The notes below the pieces were generated by a model. It saw only the letters and a program-made list of their open reading frames with translations, searched no databases and was not told where the DNA came from. A stretch of 64,000 nucleotides of DNA from JANMES01 sp038229715 (lineage in GTDB: Bacteria; Planctomycetota; Phycisphaerae; Tepidisphaerales; Tepidisphaeraceae). A program made the position numbers and the translations under genes. This document shows positions 42,593 through 51,477 of the stretch, piece after piece. The stretch is taken from the NCBI GenBank assembly GCA_038229715.1, contig JBBROD010000016.1:1-64000 (forward strand), given 5' to 3'. The first letter of the stretch is position 1. Every line of letters begins with the position of its first letter.

Positions 42593-44080
42593 TTAACGGA
42601 AGCCGATGTTCAGATCCGTCAGCACCTGACCGCTGATCATCGCCAGCGTCAGCACGCGCGGCGACGTGGCGATACTCAGCGAGGTATGCGTCTCCACCCG
42701 CAAAACATAAGTGGCCGGCGGCAACTGGGCGAAAGTGTACCCGCCGTTGGCGTTGGTGGTGGTGATGAAGTCACCGGAGTTGGGCGTGCCGTCGTTATTG
42801 ATATCGAGGTAAACGGTTTCACCTTGAATACCCGAGTCAGCACCGTTGCGAATGCCGTCGTGGTTGATGTCGCCGAACACGCTTCCGCTGATCACAATCG
42901 GGCGGGCCGCGGCGAAATCCCTTCGGGTGATCTGGCTGGCCGTCACCGTCACGTCGGCCGAGCCGAACCGTGGGGAAACGCCGATCCATCCTGAAGGGAT
43001 CACTTCCTGCAAACGGTAGGATCCGGGCACGACGCCGTTAAATGTGTAAACGCCGCCGGAGTTGGTCGCGGTCGACAGTTCACCGACGTCGAGTTGGCCG
43101 TCGCGGTCGGTGTCGAGGAAGACCGTCCAACCGGCCAGCGGACCTTCGCCGACGCCGCCGGAAGAGTTGCCGTTGACGTCTTCAAAGATCGTCCCGGTAA
43201 TCGTCCCAGCCGGTGATGCAGCAGCGCCAACCGTGTAGTGGTTGGCGATCTGCTCGCTCGTTAGTCTCACGGGGTACATCGCTACTTCGTCGATCGTGCC
43301 GTGGAAGAAATCCTGATAGAACGGATCCAGCCCGTCGCCGCCGACGACTGATCCGATAAACCACGTTTTGTAATTTGCCAGTGTGCCCACCGCCACCACG
43401 CCCGGCTGCGCCACGCCGTTGCTGTAGTACGTGCCAGCCGCCTTGGCGCCGTTGATATAGAGCGCCGACGCCCGGCCGTTCTTTGCGGTCGCGGCCAAGT
43501 GATAGAGATTGCCCGCGACCACTTCCTGGCTGGCGACAAACATCTTGCCTGCGCCATCAAACGTGTAGAACGCGAAGTGCGGCCTCCCGGCGATGTTGAT
43601 GATCCGCAGATTGAACGTCCAATCGGTGTACACGCCGGCGCTGTTGGTGTTCACCAGGATGCCCTGATTGTTGGTCTGCGTCGGCCGCACCCACGCCTCG
43701 ACCGTCAGGCCGGAGTAGGTCTTGCTGTCCTGAATGTTGTGGACATCCTGATTGAGCCCGTTGACGTTGAACTGTGTGGCGGTATCGCCGGCGGTTCCGG
43801 CGATGCCGGGCTGGCTGTGATCGGGATTGTTGTAGTATTGACCGACCAGCGTCGATCCGCCGGTGGCGCTGGGGTTGTTGAGCGCGAACTGAGACGCGCC
43901 CGATTCATTCAGTTGAAAGTACCCGCGCGGCGCGTCGGCCAACACCGCGGCACTGTAGCTGGACATCAGACACCGCGTTTCCAGCGGCTCGATCGCCGCG
44001 GTGGCTGCCTGTGCAACCACGACTTCATTGTTTCGCTTCAACATCGCACCGATACGCAGGCCCATACAACGCACTTTCAT
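42593..44080 (-). CDS. Secreted LamG/SdrD-B repeat protein with planctomycete N-terminal motif
   Basis: 495 residues. The N-terminus lacks a classical signal but has AIEPLETRCLMS (~38-49), the 'LEPR'-like motif typical of planctomycete extracellular proteins. Residues ~50-270 form a LamG/concanavalin-type domain (LTVEAWVRPTQ, WTFNLRI, FHGTIDEVAMYPVRLT). Two SdrD-B-like beta-sandwich units follow: ITGTIFEDVNGN...LAGWTVFLDTDRDGQ and ISGSVFGDINHDG...GETVYLDINNDG, each with Asp-rich calcium loops. It is probably a surface adhesin or matrix protein. AAGGAG precedes the ATG at 44080. The 390 bases upstream show no gene. Confidence 0.88.
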   Translation of the reverse strand: MKVRCMGLRIGAMLKRNNEVVVAQAATAAIEPLETRCLMSSYSAAVLADAPRGYFQLNESGASQFALNNPSATGGSTLVGQYYNNPDHSQPGIAGTAGDTATQFNVNGLNQDVHNIQDSKTYSGLTVEAWVRPTQTNNQGILVNTNSAGVYTDWTFNLRIINIAGRPHFAFYTFDGAGKMFVASQEVVAGNLYHLAATAKNGRASALYINGAKAAGTYYSNGVAQPGVVAVGTLANYKTWFIGSVVGGDGLDPFYQDFFHGTIDEVAMYPVRLTSEQIANHYTVGAAASPAGTITGTIFEDVNGNSSGGVGEGPLAGWTVFLDTDRDGQLDVGELSTATNSGGVYTFNGVVPGSYRLQEVIPSGWIGVSPRFGSADVTVTASQITRRDFAAARPIVISGSVFGDINHDGIRNGADSGIQGETVYLDINNDGTPNSGDFITTTNANGGYTFAQLPPATYVLRVETHTSLSIATSPRVLTLAMISGQVLTDLNIGFR

Positions 44081-44472
44081 GTCTAACTCCTTACGGCAAC
44101 CGACCAAGATAAAAAACCGACGCTAGCCACCGAGGGTAAGCGACAGCAGGTTGGTGACAAGCAAATTCCGTCCGATAAAACAGGCGATGGCAAGGGAATA
44201 AACCCGAATGGATCCCGAACAACGCCGGATAAATCGTACGCCCGGCAAAGTCGGAACGGGTCGAATTGATGCTCCGATGACGAACCTGCACACTCGTACA
44301 ATCGCCTTACTTTCCCGGATTTACACGGAACGGTCAACTTCTCTCTTCCGCAAAGACAACCCTCGATCTTCCTTGAACTTAGCCCGCATCGGCTCGGCGG
44401 GAACAATCGATTGGTAGCGAGAGGCATTTTTTTATTGTATGGTCCACCGCCTCTACCCGGAGCAATTCGACC
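44081..44472. other. Gene-free stretch between divergent genes
   Basis: It lies between the LamG-protein gene (leftward) and the flavin oxidoreductase gene (rightward) and must hold both promoters. No open frame with a ribosome site or family similarity, and no large palindrome, is seen. TTTATTGTATGGT near 44432-44444 is a possible -10 region for the rightward gene. Confidence 0.4.
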
Positions 44473-45945
44473 ATGGCGGACCGCCCCATCACACGCATCG
44501 GCAGCATCAAAACCGTAGAGGCTTTTCAGGCGTACGCGAAGGAAGTCGCGCCGGAAATCCTCTGCGACACCACGCTGGAGTCCGGCCCGGATTCGCCGAT
44601 GGCTAAGCCGATCCGCAAGGGGAACGTTTCGATCGGTAACGCATTCTGCATCCACCCGATGGAAGGCTGGGACGGTACCACTGACGGCCGGCCGAGCGAG
44701 CACACGATCCGCCGATGGAAGCACTTCGGGCTCAGCGGGGCCAAACTCATCTGGGGCGGCGAGGCCGTTGCGGTTCAGCACGACGGACGCGCCAACCCGA
44801 ACCAGATCATGCTGAACGAATCGACGATCGGCGACTTTGAAACCCTGTACAACACGCTGACCGACGCTCACCGCTCCGCCGTGGGAGACACCAAAGACCT
44901 CTGCATCGGCATTCAGCTCACGCACTCCGGCCGTTACAGCAAACCCAACGACAAGCACAATGGTGAACCGCTCATCGCGTTCCGCCATCCGGTGCTCGAC
45001 AAGCGGCTGAAGATTACCGACGACAGCCGCACGCTCAGCGACGGCGATCTGCGGCGGATCATCGACAACTACCGCATCGCCGCGAAGCTCGCGGAGAAGG
45101 TGGGCTTTGAGTTCGTCGACGTGAAGCACTGCCACGGCTACCTCGGCCACGAACTGCTCGGCGGGCACACGCGGCCGGGCGAGTTCGGCGGATCGTTCGA
45201 GAACCGCACGCGCTACCTGCGCGAAATCGTCAGCGCCATCCGCGCCGAAACGAAACTAAAGATCGGCGTCCGCGTCAGCATCTTCGACCAAGTCCCCTAC
45301 AAGCCCGACCCAGCCAAGAGCGTGCCCGGCAAGCTCGGCCCCGGCATCCCGGAAGAATTCCCGCTGCCGTATGTCTACGGCTTCGGGCAGAACCCGAACA
45401 ACCCGCTGGAGATCGACTTAGCCGAGCCGATTCGGTTTTTGGAACTGCTGCGCAGCCTCGACATCCGCCTGGTGAACATCACCGCCGCCAGTCCGTATTA
45501 CAATCCGCACCTGAGCCGCCCGGCGTTCTACCCGCCCAGCGACGGCTACCAGCCGCCGGAAGAACCGCTGATCGGCGTGCAGCGACACCTCACCGTCGTC
45601 CGCGATCTCAAGCAGAAGTTCCAAGACCTGATCCTCGTCGGCACCGGCTACACGTATTTGCAGGATTACCTGCCGCAAGTCGCGCAGGCGTGCGTGCGGC
45701 AAGGCTGGGTCGACAGCGTCGGCCTCGGCCGGATGGTCCTGAGCTACCCCGACCTGCCGCTGGACATGATCGCCGGCCGGCCGCTGAAGATGAAGCTCAT
45801 CTGCCGCACCTTCAGCGACTGCACCACCGCCCCCCGCAACGGCTTGATCAGCGGGTGCTACCCGCTGGACGATTACTACTCGAAGCTGCCGGAAGCGGTG
45901 GAGTTGAAGGTCATCAAGAAGCCGAAGCCTGCGGCGAAGGCGTAA
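44473..45945 (+). CDS. NADH:flavin oxidoreductase (Old Yellow Enzyme family)
   Basis: 490 residues. An OYE-type FMN barrel: GNAFCIHPMEGW, LIWGGEAVAVQ, IQLTHSGRYS (FMN/substrate His), FVDVKHCHGYLGHELL (the barrel HxxH-type motif) and LVGTGYTYLQDYLP with VDSVGLGRM (phosphate-binding end). The last ~50 residues contain Cys (CRTFSDCTTAPRNGLISGCYPLD), where relatives of the 2,4-dienoyl-CoA reductase type hold an iron-sulfur cluster, but the usual CxxCxxxC spacing is not seen. GGAG lies 9 bases before the ATG. The substrate is unknown. Confidence 0.88.
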   Translation: MADRPITRIGSIKTVEAFQAYAKEVAPEILCDTTLESGPDSPMAKPIRKGNVSIGNAFCIHPMEGWDGTTDGRPSEHTIRRWKHFGLSGAKLIWGGEAVAVQHDGRANPNQIMLNESTIGDFETLYNTLTDAHRSAVGDTKDLCIGIQLTHSGRYSKPNDKHNGEPLIAFRHPVLDKRLKITDDSRTLSDGDLRRIIDNYRIAAKLAEKVGFEFVDVKHCHGYLGHELLGGHTRPGEFGGSFENRTRYLREIVSAIRAETKLKIGVRVSIFDQVPYKPDPAKSVPGKLGPGIPEEFPLPYVYGFGQNPNNPLEIDLAEPIRFLELLRSLDIRLVNITAASPYYNPHLSRPAFYPPSDGYQPPEEPLIGVQRHLTVVRDLKQKFQDLILVGTGYTYLQDYLPQVAQACVRQGWVDSVGLGRMVLSYPDLPLDMIAGRPLKMKLICRTFSDCTTAPRNGLISGCYPLDDYYSKLPEAVELKVIKKPKPAAKA

Positions 45946-46041
45946 GATTCTTTAACTCGTCTAACTCTGCGTCCAGAACGATACCGAAGAAGCCTGAAGA
46001 ATTTGTTTGTATACACTAATTTGTTTACTACACTTTTCATC

Positions 46042-46749
46042 ATGCGCATCTTTTGGGTTTTTGCCGTCCTCATACTTCCGTTTACACAATGCGGCTGCCT
46101 TACTTCCGCTCGTTGGAACGAAGCGACCAGTGGAAAGATTCAACTGCCACGCTATGTCGGCACCGCCACGGATTCGGCCGGGCGAACCCGCACTGTATTT
46201 GAGTACGTGTCGCCCGGTTCGGGTTTTGGTTCCCATCGATTCCTCCTGCCACTCGATACAAGCGGACGTGCTATCGCTCCGCTGACATACATCGGACCGG
46301 CCCGCTCACGAGATGAAATGGAACAGCAAGTCCCGGCGGCAAGTTTTTACGCCGTGGCTCACGTCCAATTGGACAGATCCAACTTCACCGAATACGACGA
46401 GGCTAAAAAAGCCGGTCGCTTTCACCAAGACGAACGTTTTAGCGACGGAGTTTATGGAATGGATTGGCAGATGTGGAAATGCGCGGGATTTCTGATCGAT
46501 CGTCGAGGACGAATTGTGTTGACCAAAGATAGATACACCGGCCTTCCGTCAACCCGCCCGTTGTACGAGCAAGATGGTGAATACCCCCGGGACGTTGATG
46601 TCGTCCTCCTGCCAAACAGCCAGCCTATGCCATCGGGAGAGCAAGCTTTACGGATCGTCATCACTGCAGCGAGCACTCCGCTACTGCTTGTAGCCGACGT
46701 GTTTGTGACTCCCGCATTTCTTTTGGCCTTTTCTACGACTAAATGTTGA
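46042..46749 (+). CDS. Lipoprotein of unknown function
   Basis: 235 residues. The leader MRIFWVFAVLILPFTQCGC ends in a Cys-Gly-Cys lipobox-like site. The mature part is mixed alpha/beta without a recognisable family; GFLIDRRGRIVLTKDRY and VLLPNSQPMPSGEQALRIVI stand out. TACACT (46029-46034), with TTGTAT 16 bases further up, ends 7 bases before the ATG and no Shine-Dalgarno is present, so this looks like a leaderless gene. Its composition is more AT-rich than its neighbours. Confidence 0.6.
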   Translation: MRIFWVFAVLILPFTQCGCLTSARWNEATSGKIQLPRYVGTATDSAGRTRTVFEYVSPGSGFGSHRFLLPLDTSGRAIAPLTYIGPARSRDEMEQQVPAASFYAVAHVQLDRSNFTEYDEAKKAGRFHQDERFSDGVYGMDWQMWKCAGFLIDRRGRIVLTKDRYTGLPSTRPLYEQDGEYPRDVDVVLLPNSQPMPSGEQALRIVITAASTPLLLVADVFVTPAFLLAFSTTKC

Positions 46750-46802
46750 GCATCGGAAACTACGAGGCGATGAAGAATAGCATGGCGCTTCTTCGTGTTC
46801 GT

Positions 46803-47600
46803 TCAGAACCCCTGCTTCTTCAACCAGTTCGCCAGCCGCACGGTCCAGTCGGCGTCGAGGGCATCCTTCGCAAAACCCTGGCCGTGGCCGTCGGCGTCGT
46901 AGACGTGGAGTTCGCAGCGGACTCCAACCTTCCGACACGCGGCGGCGTACTGCAGCGGGTTTTCCAGCGGGACGCCAGCGTCGCCGAAGCGGTGGTAGAG
47001 GAACGCCGGGGGCGTGTCTTTCGTCACCTGCAGCTCGCTGCTCATCTTGCGCTTGAGTTCCAGCGGCGCGTCGTTACCGATTAAGCCCTGCTGGCTGCCC
47101 TTGTGTGTGAAGTCGTCCATCATCGTGATGACGGGATAGCAGAGGATCGACACGTCCGGCCGATTGCTCACGCGGTCGATCGGGTCCGTTGCGGTTGCAT
47201 CGCCGTGATCGAAATGCACCGACACGCTTGACGCCAGATGCCCGCCGGCACTAAAGCCCATCACGCCGATGCGTTTCGGGTCGATCTTCCACGCGGCCGC
47301 GTTCGCGCGAACCGTGCGGATGGCCCGGCTGGCGTCGTGGTGCATCGCCGGGTTTTTGTACTTGGGCGCCAGCCGATACTTCAGCAAGTACGACGTGATG
47401 CCCAGCGTGTTGAGGTAGATCGCGAACGGCTCGCCTTCGTGCGCCGCAAGGCCGTGATACCCGCCGCCGGGGCAAACGATGACGGCGGCGCCGTTGGGGT
47501 TCTCCGCAGGGTAAAACGTCAGCGTGGGGATGTCGATCGGTTCATTGCCTTGCGCGCCGGGAGCATCAGTATTCCAAAGACGTTGAGTGACGTAGGCCAT
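46803..47600 (-). CDS. Alpha/beta hydrolase (acetyl-xylan esterase/BD-FAE-like)
   Basis: 265 residues. Oxyanion segment VIVCPGGGYHGLAAHEG, nucleophile elbow GFSAGGHLA (Ser ~129), then catalytic Asp in HRFGDAGVP and His in DADGHGQGF. The arrangement matches the BD-FAE/axe family that removes acetyl or feruloyl groups from plant polysaccharide or acts on similar esters. There is no signal peptide, so it acts inside the cell or on imported oligosaccharides. Confidence 0.87.
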   Translation of the reverse strand: MAYVTQRLWNTDAPGAQGNEPIDIPTLTFYPAENPNGAAVIVCPGGGYHGLAAHEGEPFAIYLNTLGITSYLLKYRLAPKYKNPAMHHDASRAIRTVRANAAAWKIDPKRIGVMGFSAGGHLASSVSVHFDHGDATATDPIDRVSNRPDVSILCYPVITMMDDFTHKGSQQGLIGNDAPLELKRKMSSELQVTKDTPPAFLYHRFGDAGVPLENPLQYAAACRKVGVRCELHVYDADGHGQGFAKDALDADWTVRLANWLKKQGF

Positions 47601-47660
47601 ACCTGCGATCTTGGCGGAAAGTGATCGACGCGTCTATGGGTAAGGTGTTTGACGGTAATA

Positions 47661-47752
47661 CTGGCCGCTGAAGCGGCCAGTCCGGAATTGAATTGGAGGA
47701 ACGTCACGCTTTACGTTCAACGCCTCTGGACTGGCCGCTTCAGCGGCCAGTT
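47661..47752. repeat. Paired palindromes, CTGGCCGCTGAAGCGGCCAG
   Basis: CTGGCCGCTGAAGCGGCCAG (47661-47680) and CTGGCCGCTTCAGCGGCCAG (47732-47751) are each self-complementary and mirror each other around a TGGAGGAACGTCACGCTTTACG centre. Confidence 0.8.
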
Positions 47753-47771
47753 GTGTATGAAGGAAGCAATC

Positions 47772-48041
47772 CTACCCCAGCACATTCCCCAGCAACTTGA
47801 ACACCGCAGCGATGATCCCAATCGCGCCGGCGAAGATAGAGAACAGCGACAGCAAGCCGCCGCGTTTGCCGGGAAGGATCGACATCACCAATCCGAGCGC
47901 GCCCAGCGCGATGGCCACCAACGCCAGTAAAAACCCCGCGCCTGCGCCGGTGCGGAAGCTGAAGATCGCCGCCACGATCGACAGGATCGAAATGAGGCTG
48001 AAAACGGGTTTATTCGGAGACGACTGCGTGGCCAAGTCCAT
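47772..48041 (-). CDS. Small membrane protein
   Basis: 89 residues with three hydrophobic helices (FSLISILSIVAAIFSF, GFLLALVAIALGALGLVMSIL, LLSLFSIFAGAIGIIAAVF). AAGGAG (reverse of CTCCTTT) precedes the ATG at good distance. It resembles the small DUF4190-like membrane proteins, but the family is not certain. It is flanked on both sides by palindromic elements. Confidence 0.65.
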   Translation of the reverse strand: MDLATQSSPNKPVFSLISILSIVAAIFSFRTGAGAGFLLALVAIALGALGLVMSILPGKRGGLLSLFSIFAGAIGIIAAVFKLLGNVLG

Positions 48042-48057
48042 GACAACTCCTTTACGG

Positions 48058-48238
48058 GTAGTGGGTCAGTTTGAAAACCTCGACCGTACCACGGCCCTCC
48101 GGCCCGCGCCGGTGGCGCACGAACCTCAAAAAATGAACGACTTTGGCTATTCCTAATCGCCCGCACGGGCCGGAGGCCCGTGGTACGGTAGAGCGTTCCA
48201 AGCAATGCGTTGCAAAATTTTTCAGACTGACCCACTAC
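48058..48238. repeat. Full-length palindromic element, CCACGGGCCTCCGGCCCGTG family, copy 3
   Basis: About 180 bases with terminal inverted ends GTAGTGGGTCAG / CTGACCCACTAC, internal GTACCACGGCCCTCCGGCCC and its inverted partner, and a conserved middle (TTTGGCTATTCCTAATCGCC) shared with the copy at 54653. Confidence 0.9.
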
Positions 48239-48380
48239 CCCTTACGGGCGCGGATCATCTTGCTCTCTGCATTATCTCACGTTGCGGCGGACAGTTTCGC
48301 TATCGGAGAATCCATGATCCTTCACCCGCCTCAGCCGGTAGCGCGTGAACCGCAACGACCAAACTGCTATAACGGGATCG

Positions 48381-49667
48381 ATGTCCGACGCCAGCCCTTT
48401 GGAATACGAAACACCGCAGACACCCATCGAACCGCCTAAGGGCGCGATGATGGCGCTGTTTCTGATCGTGCTGGCCGACCTGTTGGGGTTCGGGCTGATC
48501 ATTCCTTCGCTGCCGTTTTACGCACAACGGTATCAGGCCAGCGATTTTCAGATCGGAATCCTGTTCGCCATCTATTCCTTCTGTCAGTTGCTCGCCACGC
48601 CGGTCCTCGGGATGGCGAGCGACCGCTTCGGCCGCCGGCCGATCTTGTTGCTGTCGCAGATCGGGTCGGTCGCGGGGTACGCGCTGCTGGCCGTCGCGAT
48701 GATGTGGGATTGGCAGCCGGCGATTTTCGGGCTGTGGCTCGTTTACATCTCGCGCATCATTGACGGCATTAGCGGCGGGAATATCTCCACCGCGCAGGCG
48801 TATATCAGCGACATCACGACCAAAGAAACCCGCGCCAAGGGCATGGGGATGCTGGGCGCGGCGTTCGGGATCGGCTTCGCGCTCGGGCCGGCGATCGGCG
48901 GAGTGCTGGCCTACTTCCACCAAGCATTACCCGCCGTCGCGGCCGCACTCGCCAGCGGCGTGGCGGCGGTGATGACCGCCGTCCGCCTGCCTGAGCCGGC
49001 CCGTCACGCCCGCAACGAAGAATCCCAAGCCTGGCTGCACCCTTCGCGGTTCAAGCCGATTTTTCAGAACCCGCAACTGGTGCACCTGCTGGGCATTTGG
49101 TTCTTCACGATGATGGCGTTCGTGATGATGGAAACCGTCTTCGCGATCTTCGGCAAAGACACCTACGGCTTTAAGGAACTGCAGGTCGGCCTGTTCTTCA
49201 TGTTCGCCGGCGTGGTGATCATCGTGGTGCAGGGCCGCATGATCGGCAAATGGACCAAGCGGTTCGGCGAATGGAAGCTGGTGATCGCCGGCCCGATCCT
49301 GGTGACGATCGCGATGAGCACTTACGCCTACATCGGCCAAGTGATACCGACGGTACACCTGGCCGTCGCGGTCATGCTATTCGCCGGCTTATGCAACGCC
49401 ACCGGCCGCAGCCTGCAGGGGCCGACACTGTCGTCGCTGGTCAGCCAGAATTCCGACCCGCGGATGCAGGGGACGGTCTTCGGCTTCTACCACATGCTCG
49501 GCAGCCTGGCGCGCGTGATCGGCCCGCTGATCGCCGCCGCGTTGTACAGCCGTCATCACACCGCCCCGTTCATCCTGGCGGCGGTGATGACACTGGCGAT
49601 CGCGGCGTGGACGATCGCGATCCGCCAGAACGCAGTCAGCCGTGTCGTTGCTGACGCAGCGGCGTAA
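48381..49667 (+). CDS. MFS transporter, TetA-like drug exporter family
   Basis: 428 residues with about 12 transmembrane helices. Motif A between helices 2 and 3 is GMASDRFGRRPILL; helix 5 carries the exporter-type motif C region (GAAFGIGFALGPAIGGVLA). The overall sequence is closest in style to TetA-type 12-helix proton antiporters, but the substrate is not predictable. TATAAC (48368-48373) ends 7 bases before the ATG and there is no Shine-Dalgarno, so the message may be leaderless; a GTG at 48345 is an alternative start. Confidence 0.87.
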   Translation: MSDASPLEYETPQTPIEPPKGAMMALFLIVLADLLGFGLIIPSLPFYAQRYQASDFQIGILFAIYSFCQLLATPVLGMASDRFGRRPILLLSQIGSVAGYALLAVAMMWDWQPAIFGLWLVYISRIIDGISGGNISTAQAYISDITTKETRAKGMGMLGAAFGIGFALGPAIGGVLAYFHQALPAVAAALASGVAAVMTAVRLPEPARHARNEESQAWLHPSRFKPIFQNPQLVHLLGIWFFTMMAFVMMETVFAIFGKDTYGFKELQVGLFFMFAGVVIIVVQGRMIGKWTKRFGEWKLVIAGPILVTIAMSTYAYIGQVIPTVHLAVAVMLFAGLCNATGRSLQGPTLSSLVSQNSDPRMQGTVFGFYHMLGSLARVIGPLIAAALYSRHHTAPFILAAVMTLAIAAWTIAIRQNAVSRVVADAAA

Positions 49668-50094
49668 CCCATCGACACAACGCGCAGGCGTTATTTTCAA
49701 TCATTATTTTGCTCCCGAAAATCAACTTCCAGCATGGCCGAGGGTTACGGCAAATCGACCGCAAGAGTCCGGGTACGCCAAGATGGCCAAGGGTACGCAG
49801 CGGTGTGCGTAGGGTTCGCGGCGAGTACGAGGGTCCGGTTTGATTGTCAAAGAACTGTTTGCCAACGCGCAGCTTCCGATCGGGAGATGCGCTCCACAGA
49901 TGCGACGGTGCTGCGCCGCCCAAAACGCCCGGCGCGCAGCAGCGTTTTTGAAATCGCCGGATTTGAGCGATATTCGCTGATACTGGGGATGGGAATGAAG
50001 TTTTAAATGCGCCAAAACCTGTGACATTCTTGTCATCTGTCGATTCCCCCCGGCTGTAATAGACTGGACAGACCCTCCCCTTCGAGGGACGATC
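49668..50094. other. Gene-free stretch before the MNT/HEPN genes
   Basis: 427 bases. Short open frames exist on both strands, but none has a ribosome site, codon pattern or family similarity that supports it. TAATAGACTGG near 50056-50066 may be part of the promoter for the downstream genes. Confidence 0.4.
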
Positions 50095-50391
50095 ATGGTG
50101 ATGTTAAGCAAAGCGAAAATCCTCCAACATCGTGAAACGATTCTCATAATCGCCAAGCGATACGGGGCCTCCGATGTTCGCATTTTCGGTTCCGTCGCGC
50201 GCGGAGACACGATTGAGACTTCCGACGTCGATTTCCTCGTTCACTTCGAGCCCGGCCGTTCATTATTCGACCAAGGTGGCCTGCTGATGGACCTGCGGGA
50301 ATTACTAGGCATTAAAGTTGATGTCGTCTCAGAAGGAGCCCTCACTGGCCGGTTTGGACAGATCGTCACTCAAGAGGCCGTGCCGCTATGA
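50095..50391 (+). CDS. mntA: MNT-type nucleotidyltransferase antitoxin (MntA-like)
   Basis: 98 residues; an ATG two codons later is an alternative start. The minimal nucleotidyltransferase signature is complete: GSVARGD (32-38) then S-D44-V-D46-F. MntA antitoxins transfer AMP to a tyrosine of the partner HEPN toxin and so silence it. The stop overlaps the start of the HEPN gene (ATGA, 50388-50391), the usual tight coupling of such pairs. Confidence 0.88.
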   Translation: MVMLSKAKILQHRETILIIAKRYGASDVRIFGSVARGDTIETSDVDFLVHFEPGRSLFDQGGLLMDLRELLGIKVDVVSEGALTGRFGQIVTQEAVPL

Positions 50392-50729
50392 GATCGGACC
50401 GGCTGCGCCTGCAGGACATTCTCGAAGCCATGGAAGTCGTCGCACGATACCTGCCGGCCGACCGCGCAGCATTCGATCGCGATCCGCCGATTCAGTCGCA
50501 CATTTACCGGCACGTCATGATCGTCGGCGAAGCAGCATGGAGTTTGTCGCAGACGCTCAAAGACCAGAATCCGCAAGTGCCTTGGAAACAGATTGGGGGC
50601 ATGCGACACATCATGGTGCATGATTACTTCAAGGTGGACTGGGACATTGTTTACACCACCGCGAAAACCCAAGTGCCGGCGCTGAAGGCTCACATTGAAG
50701 CGATATGGGACTCACTGCCGCCTGAGTGA
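50388..50729 (+). CDS. hepT: HEPN-domain toxin (HepT-like)
   Basis: 113 residues, all helical. The HEPN RNase motif RX4HXY is present as R73-H-I-M-V-H78-D-Y80; Tyr80 is the residue AMPylated by MntA in studied systems. When free, HepT cleaves RNA (tRNA ends in studied cases) and halts growth. It overlaps mntA by four bases. A putative nuclease gene follows 44 bases downstream in the same direction. Confidence 0.9.
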   Translation: MRSDRLRLQDILEAMEVVARYLPADRAAFDRDPPIQSHIYRHVMIVGEAAWSLSQTLKDQNPQVPWKQIGGMRHIMVHDYFKVDWDIVYTTAKTQVPALKAHIEAIWDSLPPE

Positions 50730-50773
50730 CGACGGCGGGAGTTCCATCCCCCCGTACAAGTCTGAGAATTATC

Positions 50774-51328
50774 ATGGTGACAGAAGATTTTTCCTCCAAT
50801 TTGTTCAAGATTCTGCGCAAGATGGATGCCGAAGCTTGTGATCCTTGCGAGGGGATCGCGACTGGATTGAACAACTACGGCGCTCACTACGATCCAACGA
50901 AATGGCGTACGGAGGTGAGTTGGTCAAAACGATGTGCTGAGCTTTGGCCTGCATACGGATATGGCGCGACTGCAGAAGTTTCGTATCCTGTACGTCCACG
51001 CACAAAATGTGACGATGTCGTGGAAATGCCCAACGGCCAGAAGTTGTGGTTAGAAATCAAAGGTGCTTGGAAAGACTATTGGTTGACTAAGAATGGCATG
51101 TGGTTTTACCGCTCTTACTTGTTTCATCCACTACTTCCAGACTTAGATAAGTCAAAAACGCATACCGCGGCACTAGATATTGAAAAGCTGCGCCCGCTTG
51201 CTCCTCCTCATGCTGACTACGTCGGATTACTTTTGCTCGGATTTTACACCGATGACGCAACAATGATTGACAATGCAGGAGTTTATGAATTTGGCGGGAC
51301 TGCGCCATTCGCCCTGGGTAAGCCGTGA
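50774..51328 (+). CDS. PD-(D/E)xK-like nuclease-fold protein of unknown function
   Basis: 184 residues from the ATG at 50774. A segment with D80/D81 (TKCDDVVEMPNGQK) followed by E94-I-K96 (LWLEIKGAW) has the D-x(12-13)-ExK spacing of restriction-endonuclease-fold enzymes; strands around it are predicted by the hydrophobic pattern. No family name is recognised. Its place directly after an MNT/HEPN pair suggests a defence-related accessory gene. Composition is more AT-rich than lpxD behind it, as with other acquired genes here. Confidence 0.55.
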   Translation: MVTEDFSSNLFKILRKMDAEACDPCEGIATGLNNYGAHYDPTKWRTEVSWSKRCAELWPAYGYGATAEVSYPVRPRTKCDDVVEMPNGQKLWLEIKGAWKDYWLTKNGMWFYRSYLFHPLLPDLDKSKTHTAALDIEKLRPLAPPHADYVGLLLLGFYTDDATMIDNAGVYEFGGTAPFALGKP

Positions 51329-51465
51329 AGATCATTGGCGTGACCCATATCGTCCCACCGGAAATGTACATGCTCGGCTTTGGACTCGTCCCGCTTAGAG
51401 GTAGACATCTGGTTAGAGATGTTTGCCACCTCCCCCTTCGGGTTTCAACTCCTCCCCTCTCCGCG

Positions 51466-51471
51466 TAGAAT
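51466..51471 (+). promoter_or_regulatory. Putative -10 element of lpxD, leaderless start
   Basis: TAGAAT ends 6 bases before the GTG at 51478, with TTTCAA 17 bases further up. No Shine-Dalgarno precedes the start codon. Confidence 0.45.
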
Positions 51472-51477
51472 CGCCCC

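Noticed and set aside
49668..50094. Short open frames on both strands between the MFS and MNT genes
   Set aside because: No ribosome sites, no family similarity, and they overlap each other.
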